Of a stretch of 34,885 nucleotides of DNA, positions 1 through 7,330 are shown piece by piece. The notes under the pieces are model-generated. The model saw only the letters and a list, made by a program, of their open reading frames with translations, was not told the DNA's origin and searched no databases. Made by a program: the position numbers and the translations under genes. The stretch is from Desulfurococcales archaeon (lineage in GTDB: Archaea; Thermoproteota; Thermoprotei_A; Sulfolobales; WAQK01): NCBI GenBank assembly GCA_027083135.1, contig JALWQH010000053.1:1-34885 (forward strand), written 5' to 3'. Each line of letters begins with the position of its first letter. The stretch's first letter is position 1.

Positions 1-41
1 TCAAGCATCCTGAAGGCTATTCTAGGCTCCATGGCCACCAT
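1..41 (-). CDS. Possible 5' end of a gene leaving the window (minus strand)
   Basis: An ATG at 41 on the minus strand opens a reading frame that stays open to the window edge (MVAMEPRIAFRML...). A TATA-like core in a palindrome at 62-75 lies about 27 bases upstream, the spacing expected for a leaderless archaeal transcript starting at this ATG. Only 13 codons are visible, so no product can be named and the frame could be chance. Confidence 0.35.
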   Translation of the reverse strand, partial: MVAMEPRIAFRML

Positions 42-61
42 AATATCAGGTTATGATGCAT

Positions 62-75
62 GGGCATATATGCCC
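62..75 (-). promoter_or_regulatory. Perfect 14-bp palindrome containing a TATA core
   Basis: GGGCATATATGCCC is a perfect palindrome lying between the stop of the DUF99 gene (81) and the putative start at 41. Its CATATATG centre can serve as a TATA box for the leftward frame, and the symmetry would also suit a dimeric repressor. It could instead be a short hairpin after the DUF99 gene. Confidence 0.45.
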
Positions 76-80
76 TACGT

Positions 81-674
81 TTAAATTACCCCTGCTCTAA
101 GCATCTCCCTAGCAGCTGCTGAGGCAACCATATCCGCTATTCTCAGAGGCTCGGGTATGGGGGAGTATGTTTGAAGAGCCTCCACTATTCTCCTCACAGC
201 CTCCCTGTCTTTAAGCGTCGAGTAAACGTATAGTACACCTCTCCTAGTATTGACTGCTGACGCTCCCCTCACCTGCGGCTCTATGATTCTCCACCTCTCC
301 TCATGGTCGGGGAAATGCCTGCGGAGAGCCCTCTCCATGGCCTCGGGGTCAGGCCTATACCTGAAGACGGCTGTTGCCGGAGCCCTGCATGCCTCTGAGA
401 CTGATTCTAGGCTGATGTAATTGAAGCCAGCATACGTGACCCCATCTGTCAGGACATGCTGGGGCTTCAGCCCCCTTGATAGAAGCTCCCCGCAGATCTC
501 CGACGCCTTCTCGGAGGCATCCCTCCCATCAACAAGTATGAGGCGCAGAGATATATCGATAGGTATATCCATGTAAACCACTCCTACAAGCACTGTTCTC
601 CCAGCCCCACCCTTATAGCTTGGGGGGAAGAACCCGTCATCCAGGGCCAGTATTCTAGGGGAGTGCAGGGGCAA
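81..674 (-). CDS. DUF99 family protein (endonuclease V-like fold)
   Basis: This protein of about 197 residues belongs to the archaeal DUF99/UPF0215 family, which is related to endonuclease V but has no firmly assigned activity. Family features are the N-terminal LALDDGFF, a central LTDGVTYAGFN with an Asp in the same context as the VDG Asp of endonuclease V, and a C-terminal PEPLRIADM segment. I chose the TTG at 674 because a GGGGGAGGA ribosome-binding site lies about 8 bases upstream and the protein then begins near the conserved LALDD strand. The longer frame from 749 would overlap cdc6 by 95 bases and add a low-complexity, Arg/Ser-rich leader. From 674 the overlap with the cdc6 3' end is 20 bases, so the two genes are probably co-transcribed. 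Family identity is confident; biochemical function is unknown. Confidence 0.85.
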   Translation of the reverse strand: MPLHSPRILALDDGFFPPSYKGGAGRTVLVGVVYMDIPIDISLRLILVDGRDASEKASEICGELLSRGLKPQHVLTDGVTYAGFNYISLESVSEACRAPATAVFRYRPDPEAMERALRRHFPDHEERWRIIEPQVRGASAVNTRRGVLYVYSTLKDREAVRRIVEALQTYSPIPEPLRIADMVASAAAREMLRAGVI

Positions 675-1857
675 TCCTATAGTCCTCCCCCAATGCTCTA
701 CGGACCGCGTCGAGCGAGGCGTCGAGGCGTATGAGCCTCGTCTTCCCATACCTCCCCCTACTCACAACTCTTGCCTGTATTATTCCAAGCATGTCAAGCT
801 CATTTATAATGTCGCTTACCCTCCTCTGAGTGACCTCCTCAACCCCCACAGCCCTGCAGAGAGCCTTGTAAGTATTATAGACCTCCCCCGTAGTGGCGAC
901 GGTCCTATGCCCTCCAAGCCTAAGCATGGCTGCTAGGACGAGCTTGGCGTGGAGTGGGAGGCTTCTAACAACCTCCTCAACCCTATCCCGCTCTATCTCG
1001 ATCCTAGCATGCTTCACATGATTTATAGTGACCTTCTCCGAGCTCTCCCTCTCAGCTATCTCCCCTGCAACCCTGAGGAGATCCAGGGCTCTCCTAGCAT
1101 CGCCATGCTCCCTTGCAGCAAGGGCTGCACAGTAGCTTATGACCCCCTCCTCAAGCACCCCGGGGTAGAATGCCTCCCTCGCCCTCTCCCTCAAAATATC
1201 CTCCAGCTGGAGGGCATTGTAGGGTGGGAAGACAAGCTCCTCCTCCCCCAGGCTGCTCTTAACCCTCGGCTCAAGGCTCTCCACAAACTTCACGTCATTA
1301 GTTATGCCTATAATCGATACCTGGGCCTCTCCTCCAAGCTCCCCGTTCATCCTTGTAAGCCTGTATAACAGGTTCTCACCCCTCCCCTTCTCAATGAAGT
1401 CAACCTCATCCAACACTATGGTTAGAATAATCCTCCTAGACTTCAGGAACCTTATGATCCTCCTATAAACCTCGGCTGTTGAGAGCCCTGTGAACGGGAC
1501 TCTCAGGCCAAGGGACTCAGCAATATCTGCTAAAACCCTGTAAGCAGTGTCACTCTGCCTGCAGTTAACATAAGCATAGGTGAACGGTGCTCCAAGCTCC
1601 CCAGCCTTCACTGAAAGCCTCTTCAAAACATAGCGGGCCACAGCAGTCTTACCAGTCCCAGTCAAACCATATATGAAGACATTGTTAGGCTTAGTCCCCT
1701 TAAGAGCCTGAGCCAAGATGCTGCCAAGCCTCCTGATCTGCTCCTCCCTGTGGGGAAGAGTCTCTGGAACATAGTCCGGCCTCAAAATATCCCTATTCCT
1801 AAAGATCCTGGCCTCAGCTATCCTCTCAAAAACCTCCTCAAGCACATCGCGCTCCAC
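655..1857 (-). CDS. cdc6: Orc1/Cdc6 replication initiator
   Basis: AAA+ origin-recognition and helicase-loading protein. The order is an N-terminal segment with IFRNRDILRPDYVP and LPHREEQI, Walker A GLTGTGKT (about residues 64-71), Walker B IVLDEVDFI, sensor 1 IIGITNDVKF, sensor 2 GDARRALDLL, then a C-terminal winged helix used for origin binding. Length (about 400 aa) is normal. The frame extends to a GTG at 1887, but a TATA-like stretch at 1899-1907 would put transcription start inside that extension, and the GTG at 1857 has a GGTGAT ribosome-binding site 4 bases upstream, so I prefer 1857. Archaeal cdc6 genes often sit beside an origin. The sequence upstream (1888-1996) is short, holds the tRNA-Ala promoter, and shows no recognisable origin recognition box. 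Confidence 0.95.
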   Translation of the reverse strand: MERDVLEEVFERIAEARIFRNRDILRPDYVPETLPHREEQIRRLGSILAQALKGTKPNNVFIYGLTGTGKTAVARYVLKRLSVKAGELGAPFTYAYVNCRQSDTAYRVLADIAESLGLRVPFTGLSTAEVYRRIIRFLKSRRIILTIVLDEVDFIEKGRGENLLYRLTRMNGELGGEAQVSIIGITNDVKFVESLEPRVKSSLGEEELVFPPYNALQLEDILRERAREAFYPGVLEEGVISYCAALAAREHGDARRALDLLRVAGEIAERESSEKVTINHVKHARIEIERDRVEEVVRSLPLHAKLVLAAMLRLGGHRTVATTGEVYNTYKALCRAVGVEEVTQRRVSDIINELDMLGIIQARVVSRGRYGKTRLIRLDASLDAVRRALGEDYRIAPALP

Positions 1858-1898
1858 GGCAATCACCCTAGCATCACACTGGGCCACGCGCAGCAGGA

Positions 1899-1927
1899 AG
1901 TATAAACGGGGGCAGACAATTAATAAG
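1899..1927 (-). promoter_or_regulatory. Candidate TATA elements for cdc6
   Basis: Reading leftward there are two TATA-like stretches, CTTATTAATT (1927-1918) and GTTTATACTT (1907-1898). The nearer one places transcription start close to 1877, downstream of the GTG at 1887, which supports the shorter cdc6 start at 1857. The farther one would allow the longer form. Confidence 0.4.
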
Positions 1928-1954
1928 TATCCTCAATTACCCCAAGCCCTTACA

Positions 1955-1962
1955 TTTATATT
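1955..1962 (+). promoter_or_regulatory. TATA box of tRNA-Ala
   Basis: TTTATATT lies 35-42 bases before the mature 5' end of tRNA-Ala. With the usual 26-base spacing transcription would begin near 1984, giving a short 5' leader for RNase P to remove. Confidence 0.5.
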
Positions 1963-1996
1963 CCCGGCCGCCAGGGATAAATCACTGGCAAGCACA

Positions 1997-2073
<77 letters not shown>

Positions 2074-2156
2074 CTCACTGCTGGCGTCCATTTCATCCTC
2101 GACTCTTCGTCAGCTTTGATGCATGCTGGTAATCCTTTCCTTAGGATGCTTTTAAT

Positions 2157-3314
2157 ATGATTCTGCCCAGAGATATATCTGTCTGGTGTGCCTTGATGCT
2201 TGCTATTTATCCCGCGATTGCCTGGAAGGTTGCCTGGTCATATAGTGGTTATCGAGGCTGGGATCTCCAGGCTTACCGTGAATGGCTGAGAGGGGGTCTC
2301 CGCGGCTTCAAATACGTGGAGGAGCATGGTTTTGGCCATGAATGGTGGAATTTCTATGAAGGATTCAGCAAAGAGTACTACTATGGTTACGCGCCTCCTC
2401 TTCATTTCCGGAAGCCGAAGAAGCTTATGAAGGGCGGTGTTATCTTCTTTATATCCCGTCATCCATGGATGACCAGCTGGTTCCTTGCCGGCATATATGG
2501 AGGCGTCTCGGTCCTTGAGGAAAGCCCAGATATAGGGCCATTACTGAACCTAGTACCCGATGAATACAGGAATGAAGTCGCCGAGGATACAAAGAGAGAA
2601 CTCTTGAAAATAGGTTCCGATCCTGACCACACGTTTTACCTTCTCAGGGCTGAGAAGAAGTTTTCAACACCTATGCCTAAGCCAATGCTACTTAACTTGG
2701 AGGATGCCATAGGAGTAAAGAGGCTAGGGCAAGCACTTTACAAATATCTGAAGAAAGATATGTTGCTAGCTCTATTAGATAAAACCATAAAATCTATCGA
2801 AGATCTTCCAGAAGAGGAAATATCTACAACAAGCTACTGGGTAAGACCTAAAGAAGCCTTATCTAGGCTTAAGAGCCTTCGAGAACACTTAGCGGCACCT
2901 GATAAAACGTACAAGGCATCTCCGACTCTGCTAGGCCAGGAATCCGCTGAGAAGTTTCATAATGTTCCTGAAAGTCTGATAGAAGATGCATTGTTCTCGA
3001 ACCCTGAAGTATTGGAGGGGGGCCTTGTGGCTGAGGCAAGGCAGGTTATTATTCCGGATGCAGGAAGAGTAGATCTATTGATGCGGGATAAGAATGGAAC
3101 CCCCATAATCATAGAGATTAAAAGCGGTCTAGCTGATGACTCAGCACTAACCCAGTTATTAAATTATATGAGCCAAGTGAAGGGGAGTAGAGGAATAATA
3201 GTAGCAGAAGAATTTACAAGGAGGCTTAGACAGGCAGTCAGAATTCTCGATAATGTGAAATTAGTAAAAGTGGCTGTAAAGTTGGATATAGAGAAAGTTG
3301 AGGAAATAAAATAG
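2157..3314 (+). CDS. EVE-like domain fused to a PD-(D/E)XK nuclease
   Basis: The C-terminal third is a restriction-type nuclease core related to NucS/DUF91: E293, then D306 in GRVDLL, then E320-I-K322 in IIIEIKSG, followed by a QLLNYM helix. This is the E-D-ExK metal-binding set of the PD-(D/E)XK superfamily. The first ~190 residues resemble EVE/PUA-like domains that bind modified bases: an aromatic N-terminal strand, a W/Y-rich loop (HEWWNFYEG), a MKGGVIFFISRHP strand, WFLAGIYGG, and a closing LNLEDAIGVKRLGQAL helix. I infer a type IV-like restriction factor or a modified-base-guided nuclease; only the nuclease part is secure. The gene stands alone 83 bases past tRNA-Ala, and its second half looks clearly more A+T-rich than its neighbours, which suggests acquisition. 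The start is uncertain: ATG 2157 has no ribosome-binding site, and ATG 2196 is an alternative. Confidence 0.75.
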   Translation: MILPRDISVWCALMLAIYPAIAWKVAWSYSGYRGWDLQAYREWLRGGLRGFKYVEEHGFGHEWWNFYEGFSKEYYYGYAPPLHFRKPKKLMKGGVIFFISRHPWMTSWFLAGIYGGVSVLEESPDIGPLLNLVPDEYRNEVAEDTKRELLKIGSDPDHTFYLLRAEKKFSTPMPKPMLLNLEDAIGVKRLGQALYKYLKKDMLLALLDKTIKSIEDLPEEEISTTSYWVRPKEALSRLKSLREHLAAPDKTYKASPTLLGQESAEKFHNVPESLIEDALFSNPEVLEGGLVAEARQVIIPDAGRVDLLMRDKNGTPIIIEIKSGLADDSALTQLLNYMSQVKGSRGIIVAEEFTRRLRQAVRILDNVKLVKVAVKLDIEKVEEIK

Positions 3315-3426
3315 TTTCTATGTGTTAAGCCTCAAGGATCTTGGCTTTAACCCTTAGAAGATAATTTCTCAGCCTCTTAAATGGAGGAATGTAAAGCAAT
3401 GTATGTGTCGGGGTATCGAGGTTTAA

Positions 3427-3933
3427 CTACGCTATTCTTCTCGGTGGTGCTGCTTTCCATATCTTGTCTCCCACGTGGTGTAGGTTTTTGAGGGCTCTTC
3501 CCTTCTCCATCTCCCTTATCTGCTGGGAGCTATAGATGGCTTGGGCTACTGCTATGGGTAGCTGGTGCTTGGGATCCACTACTACAACTATGTCTTCCTC
3601 CCTGAATTCTCCCTCTACTCTTAGTATTCCTGGAGCCATTATGTCGGCTCCCCTTGATATTGGGCCTACTGCCCCTTCATCCACTACTACTCGGGGCATG
3701 GTGTGGAGGGCCTCTCTTCTAGCTAGAAGTATGTGGAGTGTTGGCACAAGCCTCCCATCAATCACTGTGAATATTGGTGTACCATCAGCAAGTATGAGTT
3801 CTACTCCCGGGGCCTGGGCGTGTTCAAGCGAGGTCTTCTTGGAAATAGTTATTCCTAGCAGCCGCTCAGCCTCCCCGGCTATCCGCCTCGCCTCCTTCTT
3901 GGAGAGGTGGTGGCGCTTAAACCCTTCAAGCAT
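3427..3933 (-). CDS. PUA-domain RNA-binding protein, MCT-1/Tma20-like
   Basis: A 168-residue protein with the archaeal pre-PUA domain (residues 1 to about 80, starting FKRHHLSKKEARRI) and a C-terminal PUA domain (about 85-160) recognisable from VVVDEGAVGPISRGADIMAPGI, EEDIVVVVDPKHQLPIAVAQA and the final GKALKNLHHVGD-type strand. This is the architecture of MCT-1/Tma20 and of eIF2D, which in eukaryotes bind the 40S subunit and act in ribosome recycling and reinitiation. A ribosome-associated role here is inferred from the family. A T/A-rich promoter lies at 3970-3986 and the gene is divergent from the LSm-L37e pair. Length is typical and no residues appear missing. Confidence 0.85.
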   Translation of the reverse strand: MLEGFKRHHLSKKEARRIAGEAERLLGITISKKTSLEHAQAPGVELILADGTPIFTVIDGRLVPTLHILLARREALHTMPRVVVDEGAVGPISRGADIMAPGILRVEGEFREEDIVVVVDPKHQLPIAVAQAIYSSQQIREMEKGRALKNLHHVGDKIWKAAPPRRIA

Positions 3934-3969
3934 AATGCATCCCTGCTGGAGAGGTGTAGTACCAGGATG

Positions 3970-3986
3970 CTTAAAATACTTAAAAG
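3970..3986 (-). promoter_or_regulatory. TATA element of the PUA/MCT-1-like gene
   Basis: On the minus strand CTTTTAAGTATTTTAAG gives overlapping TATA-like cores about 40-50 bases before the ATG at 3933, so the transcript would carry a short leader. Confidence 0.5.
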
Positions 3987-4027
3987 CAGGTGGGAAGCCG
4001 TGATGAGGTTAACAGGGTAGCACTAGT

Positions 4028-4036
4028 CTTATATAG
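4028..4036 (+). promoter_or_regulatory. TATA box of the LSm-L37e operon
   Basis: CTTATATAG is a good archaeal TATA core. The usual 26-base spacing puts transcription start at about 4057, exactly at the ATG of an 11-codon upstream frame (4057-4092) that overlaps the LSm start. Confidence 0.55.
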
Positions 4037-4084
4037 CCCCCTACTAGCTCTTCTCAATGAGCATGCCTAGATGGGTGGAAGAGG

Positions 4085-4312
4085 ATGTCTGAGACGACGC
4101 ATAGGGTTTTGATGGAGGCTCTTGGATCAATAGTTCTCGTGAAGATTAAGGGTGGAAGGGAGCTTAGAGGCAAGCTGAAGAGCTATGATCAGCATCTAAA
4201 CCTGATCCTGGAGGGGGCGGAGGAGATAAGGAGTGGGGGTTCTACAAGGCACTTGGGAACAATAATTGTCAGGGGAGACAATGTCATACTAATATCGCCC
4301 GCGCAGCTCTAG
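4085..4312 (+). CDS. LSm/Sm-like archaeal protein (SmAP)
   Basis: A 75-residue Sm-fold protein that forms heptameric rings binding U-rich single-stranded RNA and acts in RNA metabolism. Sm1 motif: [31 protein letters not shown] with the conserved G, the D-x-H-x-N-L signature and the hydrophobic pattern (residues about 12-42). Sm2 motif: [15 protein letters not shown] near the C-terminus, with the RGD/RGN-type turn. The ATG at 4085 is preceded by GGAAGAGG. It lies 23 bases before rpl37e, the usual archaeal pairing, and the two are presumably co-transcribed from the TATA box at 4028. Confidence 0.95.
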   Translation: MSETTHRVLMEALGSIVLVKIKGGRELRGKLKSYDQHLNLILEGAEEIRSGGSTRHLGTIIVRGDNVILISPAQL

Positions 4313-4335
4313 CCTGAAGGGAGGGGTGCTGGCTT

Positions 4336-4524
4336 ATGGTTAAGGGGACTACTTCTATGGGTAAGCATGGTCGCAGTAAGACGCATATAAGGTGCCGTAG
4401 ATGCGGTAGACATGCCTTTAACGTGGCTAAGGGGTACTGTGCTGCATGTGGGTTTGGGAGGAGCAAGAGGATTAGGAGATACTCGTGGGCTGCGAAGAAG
4501 GTGAATAGGGTTAGGGTAAGATGA
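4336..4524 (+). CDS. rpl37e: Ribosomal protein L37e (eL37)
   Basis: A 62-residue large-subunit protein rich in Arg and Lys with a zinc ribbon: C20-x2-C23 and C35-x2-C38 ([11 protein letters not shown]...YCAACGFG). The N-terminal [17 protein letters not shown] and C-terminal [11 protein letters not shown] segments are characteristic. It follows the LSm gene in the standard archaeal LSm-L37e operon. It ends 9 bases before the converging aCPSF1 stop. Confidence 0.97.
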   Translation: MVKGTTSMGKHGRSKTHIRCRRCGRHAFNVAKGYCAACGFGRSKRIRRYSWAAKKVNRVRVR

Positions 4525-4533
4525 TTCTTCTCC

Positions 4534-6495
4534 TCACGTCAGCCTCAGACTGTCAAGTATGTTGGGGGCATAAACCTCTACTGTGGGGGGTAAGCCTAGC
4601 CTCTGCTTAAGCCTCCTTATACTGTAAGCTAGGCTTGCAATGCTCTCAGGCTCCCCGTGGCCCAGTATTATTCTCTTAGGCTTAGGCTTAATCCTTGAGA
4701 GGAAGGATAGGAGCTGCCTCCTATCAGAGTGCCCTGAGAACCCCTCAATACTGTAAACCTCCATCGCTATCTTAAGTATCGACACCTTCCCTTCAGGGGA
4801 CACCATTTCTATCTCCCTTGCACCATCCTTGATCTTTCTTCCAAGGGTTCCTTGAACCTGGTAGCTTACGAAGACCAGGCTGTTCCTAGGATCCTCCGCC
4901 ATCAGCCTTAGATAGTCTACTGAAGGGCCTCCTGCAAGCATCCCTGAGGTTGCAAGTATTATGCAGGGTTCATCCGAGTCAACTATGCTTAGCCTTTCAT
5001 CCCTCCCGGCAACCCTCTTGAAGAACCCTGCCTCGAAGGGATTCTCATTTCTGAATATTGCTTCCCTAGGCTCCCTTGCAAGAAGGTCGGCGTGATGCGT
5101 GTGGATGGCTGTGACCTCGTCTATCATGCCCTCAATATATACGGGCACCTCTGGCAGCAGGCCTCTCCTAAAGGCGTCTGAGAGGACAAGCATTATCTCC
5201 TGGCCTCTTCCAACAGCCATGACTGGGATCAGGATCTTCCCCCCACGCTCAACGGTCTTCTTAACGATGTCTATGAGCTGCTCCTCAGCCTGCTGGCGTG
5301 GAGGCTGGTCCGTCGAGCCATACGTGCTCTCCATTATCAGGGTCTCAAGCCTCGGAAACTCGTCTACAGCCCTGTCAAGCAGCCTTGTCCTAGCATACTT
5401 GAAGTCACCCGTGTAGACTATGTTGTGCAGCCCCTCGCCTATGTGGAGGTGAACCATGGCTGAGCCGAGGATATGGCCTGCATTGTAGAACGTTATCCTT
5501 ATGTCAGGAGTGATATCGGTGACCTCGCCGTATCTTAGGGGAATGGTGTGAAGGATCATTTTCCTAACTTCCCTCTGAGTGTATGGTGGAACTCTCCCCT
5601 CCCTCTTCAACACGTCGAGGTAGTCGAGGCTCACAACAGTCATTAGATCCCTTGTAGCCTCTGTAGCGTAGATCGGCCCCTCATACCCGTACTTGAAGAG
5701 ATAGGGGACGAGGCCTGAGTGGTCTAGGTGGGCGTGGCTTACAACCACAGCGTCCAGCTCATCTATCCTCAAGTCATCGACATCTAGGCGTGGGAACTCT
5801 GAGGCATACCCCCTCCCCCCAGGGTTTACCCCTAGGTCGAGGAGGATCTTGCTCTCAGCTGTTTCAACAAGTATGGCTGAGCGTCCAACCTCCCTGAAGG
5901 CTCCTAGAGCCGTTATCCTCACATAGTTGTCCCTGTATAGTGGGGATCTATGTATTCTTTCCCCCACTCTTCTGAGAACCCTTATCCTATACTCGCTCTC
6001 ATATAGTAGTTGGCCTAGAATCCAGTTCCTAGTCTTGGATTCGAGGAGTGAGGCCCTCTCAACATTTATCCTCCACCCAGTCTCAACCAGCAGCTTTCTT
6101 CTAAGCTGGCCTCCCTTCCCTATCACTAGGCCAGGCTTGCCTGCACGTATAACCATTTCTCCAAGGGTCTCATCGAAGTGGACGGATTTTATCTCAGCCT
6201 CGCTTGGCACGAGTTCCCGTACTATTCGTTCAGCCTCATCTTTAGGCTTCCTGACACTAGGATCCGTGCGTATAACCACCCTCTTCCTAATAGCCCTGGC
6301 TATCTTCTTGACTATGCTCATCTGCTCCATGATTATCCTAGGGTTACGCACATAGATCGCTATCTCAGGGCCTTCGAACTCGATTCTGGTTACCCCTGCC
6401 TCTGGAGGCATGTTGGAAAGCACTGTATCCCTTATCAGGACTATGCCTGTCTTAGCGTTCTGGAAGCCTCTACTAGCCTTGCTTCCCATCAACAC
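4534..6495 (-). CDS. fttA: aCPSF1/FttA, beta-CASP ribonuclease of transcription termination
   Basis: A 653-residue KH-MBL-beta-CASP protein, the archaeal homologue of CPSF73. The N-terminal half holds two KH-like RNA-binding domains (about 1-75 and 80-150; the second has GKGG at 126-129). The metallo-beta-lactamase core follows with H254-x-H256-x-D258-H259 (SHAHLDHSG), then YTGDFKY, the beta-CASP domain with ILIPVMAVGRGQE and ATSGMLAGGP, and C-terminal GFSGHSDRRQ and ILGHGE that complete the zinc site. In archaea this enzyme cleaves nascent RNA at U-rich sites and releases RNA polymerase. The frame starts at a GTG; an in-frame ATG at 6489 follows GAGAGGTATGAG and is an equally good start. It lies directly downstream of the proteasome beta gene on the same strand, 65 bases away, so co-transcription is possible. 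Confidence 0.96.
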   Translation of the reverse strand: MLMGSKASRGFQNAKTGIVLIRDTVLSNMPPEAGVTRIEFEGPEIAIYVRNPRIIMEQMSIVKKIARAIRKRVVIRTDPSVRKPKDEAERIVRELVPSEAEIKSVHFDETLGEMVIRAGKPGLVIGKGGQLRRKLLVETGWRINVERASLLESKTRNWILGQLLYESEYRIRVLRRVGERIHRSPLYRDNYVRITALGAFREVGRSAILVETAESKILLDLGVNPGGRGYASEFPRLDVDDLRIDELDAVVVSHAHLDHSGLVPYLFKYGYEGPIYATEATRDLMTVVSLDYLDVLKREGRVPPYTQREVRKMILHTIPLRYGEVTDITPDIRITFYNAGHILGSAMVHLHIGEGLHNIVYTGDFKYARTRLLDRAVDEFPRLETLIMESTYGSTDQPPRQQAEEQLIDIVKKTVERGGKILIPVMAVGRGQEIMLVLSDAFRRGLLPEVPVYIEGMIDEVTAIHTHHADLLAREPREAIFRNENPFEAGFFKRVAGRDERLSIVDSDEPCIILATSGMLAGGPSVDYLRLMAEDPRNSLVFVSYQVQGTLGRKIKDGAREIEMVSPEGKVSILKIAMEVYSIEGFSGHSDRRQLLSFLSRIKPKPKRIILGHGEPESIASLAYSIRRLKQRLGLPPTVEVYAPNILDSLRLT

Positions 6496-6560
6496 TCATA
6501 CCTCTCAGAGCCTAGTCTGGTAAGATGTATTCTTTTACGTGGAGATGAGGAGTATACGCT

Positions 6561-7211
6561 TCAACGCGCCTTTGCTAGAGCCTCCCTCCACTCATATCCC
6601 TTCAGCTTCAAGCCCTCCCCCGTTATTACAGCTACATCCACGCCGTTCCCTGTTGCTGTATCTCTCTTAAGAGCCGATGTAACGGCTCTTAAGACCAGCT
6701 TCTCAGCCTCCTCTATGGAGAGGTCCTCCCTATACCCGTCCTCTATAACCCCCATGGCTATAGGGGAGCCTGAGCCTGTTGCTATGTACTTCTCCTCTGT
6801 AAGTGTTCCAAACCAGTCCAGGTTGTAGAGCCGGGGGGCATCATCATATCCTCCCACGAGCAGCTGGACAATGTATGGGAACATCTTGGAGGAGGAGAAT
6901 ATGGCGTTTGACAGCAGGTTGGCTACAGCTGACACCTTCATAGGCTTCTTGAATAATAGTTTATACCTTCTAATCTCGTTTTTAATCCAGTCTGCAAGCA
7001 TCTGCGCGTCGGCTACGAGGCCTGCCGTAGTCACAGCTATCCTATCATCAACAACGAGTATTTTCCTCGTCTTCTTGTGGGCTACATAGTAGCCTGTCGT
7101 GGCTCTACGATCAGCTGCAAGCAGCACGGCGCTCGATGTTCTTACACCCACCGTGGTGGTGCCGTGTTTGAGCATGTCGCGCAGAGCCGCATTATCCCTT
7201 AAGCCCAGCAT
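6561..7211 (-). CDS. psmB: Proteasome beta subunit, catalytic
   Basis: A 216-residue beta subunit of the 20S proteasome. A 17-residue propeptide ends in KHG, and cleavage would expose Thr18 as the catalytic Thr1 (TTTVGV). Counting from that Thr, D17 (AADRRA) and K33 (KKTRKI) are in place, as are the GSGSP motif and the late D-x-x-x-G-x-G-V-D (RDTATGNGVD) that complete the active site. It is therefore predicted to be autoprocessed and active. A second beta paralogue at 16298 lacks the N-terminal Thr. The gene is divergent from G1P dehydrogenase, and a 19-bp palindrome at 7235-7253 sits about at its transcription start. No alpha subunit gene lies in this window. Confidence 0.96.
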   Translation of the reverse strand: MLGLRDNAALRDMLKHGTTTVGVRTSSAVLLAADRRATTGYYVAHKKTRKILVVDDRIAVTTAGLVADAQMLADWIKNEIRRYKLLFKKPMKVSAVANLLSNAIFSSSKMFPYIVQLLVGGYDDAPRLYNLDWFGTLTEEKYIATGSGSPIAMGVIEDGYREDLSIEEAEKLVLRAVTSALKRDTATGNGVDVAVITGEGLKLKGYEWREALAKAR

Positions 7212-7234
7212 GCATGTTCATCCCACAGAACCTT

Positions 7235-7253
7235 TACAGGACGCAGTCCTGTA
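7235..7253. promoter_or_regulatory. 19-bp palindrome in the psmB/egsA divergent promoter region
   Basis: TACAGGAC-GCA-GTCCTGTA has two perfect 8-base arms around a 3-base centre. On the minus strand a GTATATGTA TATA-like core lies at about 7263-7271, putting the psmB transcription start near 7241, inside the palindrome. That position suits a repressor operator. The egsA TATA box (7278-7287) lies on the other side, so one bound dimer could affect both genes. Confidence 0.55.
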
Positions 7254-7277
7254 CAATAAGCGTACATATACTAGGAC

Positions 7278-7287
7278 TATATAAAAC
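7278..7287 (+). promoter_or_regulatory. TATA box of egsA
   Basis: CTATATAAAA, followed by another A/T stretch (CTTATTTATCC), lies about 45-50 bases before the TTG start. Transcription would begin near 7308, just ahead of a GGTGAG and a purine-rich GGAAGAGGAAGGG run. Confidence 0.55.
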
Positions 7288-7330
7288 TTATTTATCCACA
7301 TCTTGCTAGGTGAGCTAGGAAGAGGAAGGG

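Noticed and set aside
1888-1996. Replication origin next to cdc6
   Set aside because: The gap is about 110 bases, contains the tRNA-Ala promoter and shows no repeated origin boxes or long A/T-rich unwinding element.
6178-6828. 216-codon plus-strand frame over aCPSF1 and psmB
   Set aside because: It is antisense to two well-supported conserved genes and shows no domain, ribosome-binding site or promoter.
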